NCBI GenBank assembly: GCA_030040495.1
Contig: JASHTP010000461.1
Coordinates: 1-6,022, forward strand
Source of the DNA: Alphaproteobacteria bacterium
Lineage (GTDB): Bacteria; Pseudomonadota; Alphaproteobacteria; ATCC43930; CGMCC-115725
DNA length: 6,022 bases
Direction of reading: 5' to 3'
Of this stretch, positions 5,832-6,022 are shown in pieces. Position numbers and translations under genes: made by a program. The notes beneath the pieces were generated by a model, which was not told where the DNA came from, made no database searches, and saw nothing but the letters and a program-made list of their open reading frames with translations. Position 1 is the stretch's first letter; every line of letters begins with the position of its first letter.

Positions 5832-5992
5832 TCCGTTCCCTCCTCGCTCGCCGCCAGCCTATGCCGGCAAACCCTTCAGCGGCCTTACCCTTTTCGACCG
5901 GCCGGCGCCCCCTCGCGGTTCCGCTTGCGCCGCCGGCGATAGAGGGGTACACCAATAATCAGCACTCGCAACAATGCGACGGGTTTGAGGTC

Positions 5993-6022
5993 ATGGCAAG
6001 GCTTCTGACGCTCGTGCTCAAC
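5993..6022 (+). CDS. Start of an unidentified gene, cut by window edge
   Basis: Only ten codons are visible, MARLLTLVLN, open to the right edge. Support is an ATG with GAGG 2 bases upstream (closer than ideal), and a position 161 bp from the divergent CoA ligase start, as expected for a new plus-strand unit. An AATAAT hexamer at 5954-5959 is a possible -10 element (5 of 6 to TATAAT), but no good -35 is found at normal spacing. The earlier ATG at 5974 meets a stop after four codons. The leucine-rich start could begin a signal peptide or membrane segment, but ten residues cannot decide this. No family can be named. Confidence 0.4.
   Translation, partial: MARLLTLVLN

Noticed and set aside
4551..5942. 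463-codon plus-strand frame opposite the CoA ligase
   Set aside because: It is antisense to a ligase with complete motifs, and its product is rich in Ala, Gly, Arg and His with no family features.
4423..5955. 510-codon minus-strand frame overlapping the CoA ligase
   Set aside because: It is a frame-shifted reading of the same strand as the ligase. The product is repetitive Arg/His/Ala sequence without motifs.

Overview
The window looks like chromosomal DNA from a GC-rich, non-model alphaproteobacterium. The evidence is very high G+C with strong third-position bias, a DUF1127 small protein, a GcvA-type LysR regulator, and two copies of a hairpin-forming interspersed repeat of a kind I associate with alphaproteobacterial genomes. 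Nothing in the sequence fixes the genus. I see no tRNA, rRNA, insertion sequence, phage gene or CRISPR array. Long open frames antisense to the real genes are abundant, as expected at this base composition, and are not annotated.

Layout from left to right. (1) Positions 1-1392, minus strand: a MarR-family regulator cut by the left edge lies directly downstream of a luciferase-like (LLM) flavin-dependent oxidoreductase, 10 bp apart, with a plausible promoter just upstream of the oxidoreductase. (2) Positions 1408-1517: first copy of the hairpin repeat, separating two minus-strand transcription units. (3) Positions 1542-2590, minus strand: a two-gene unit of a DUF1127 small protein followed by a CmcJ/NvfI-family putative 2-oxoglutarate/Fe(II) oxygenase. 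(4) Positions 2591-2703: an AT-richer divergent control region with a perfect 7-3-7 palindrome of the LysR type. (5) Positions 2704-3624, plus strand: the divergent LysR-family regulator, starting at GTG and possibly leaderless. (6) Positions 3636-3745: second repeat copy, with a perfect 28-bp stem, between convergent genes and well placed to end transcription from both sides. (7) Positions 3766-5831, minus strand: a PaaK-like acyl-CoA ligase followed 5 bp later by a DsbA-fold 2-hydroxychromene-2-carboxylate isomerase-like protein. (8) From position 5993, plus strand: the first ten codons of a divergent gene cut by the right edge.

The window reads as a set of small catabolic or xenobiotic-handling units: a flavin monooxygenase with a MarR regulator, an oxygenase with a divergent LysR regulator, and a CoA ligase paired with an aromatic-pathway-type isomerase. 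That theme is inferred from families; no substrate can be named from sequence. I do not see a clear new defence, toxin or mobile system. The parts most worth a second look are the LysR / palindrome / DUF1127 / oxygenase module and the two nested-hairpin repeats at transcription-unit boundaries.
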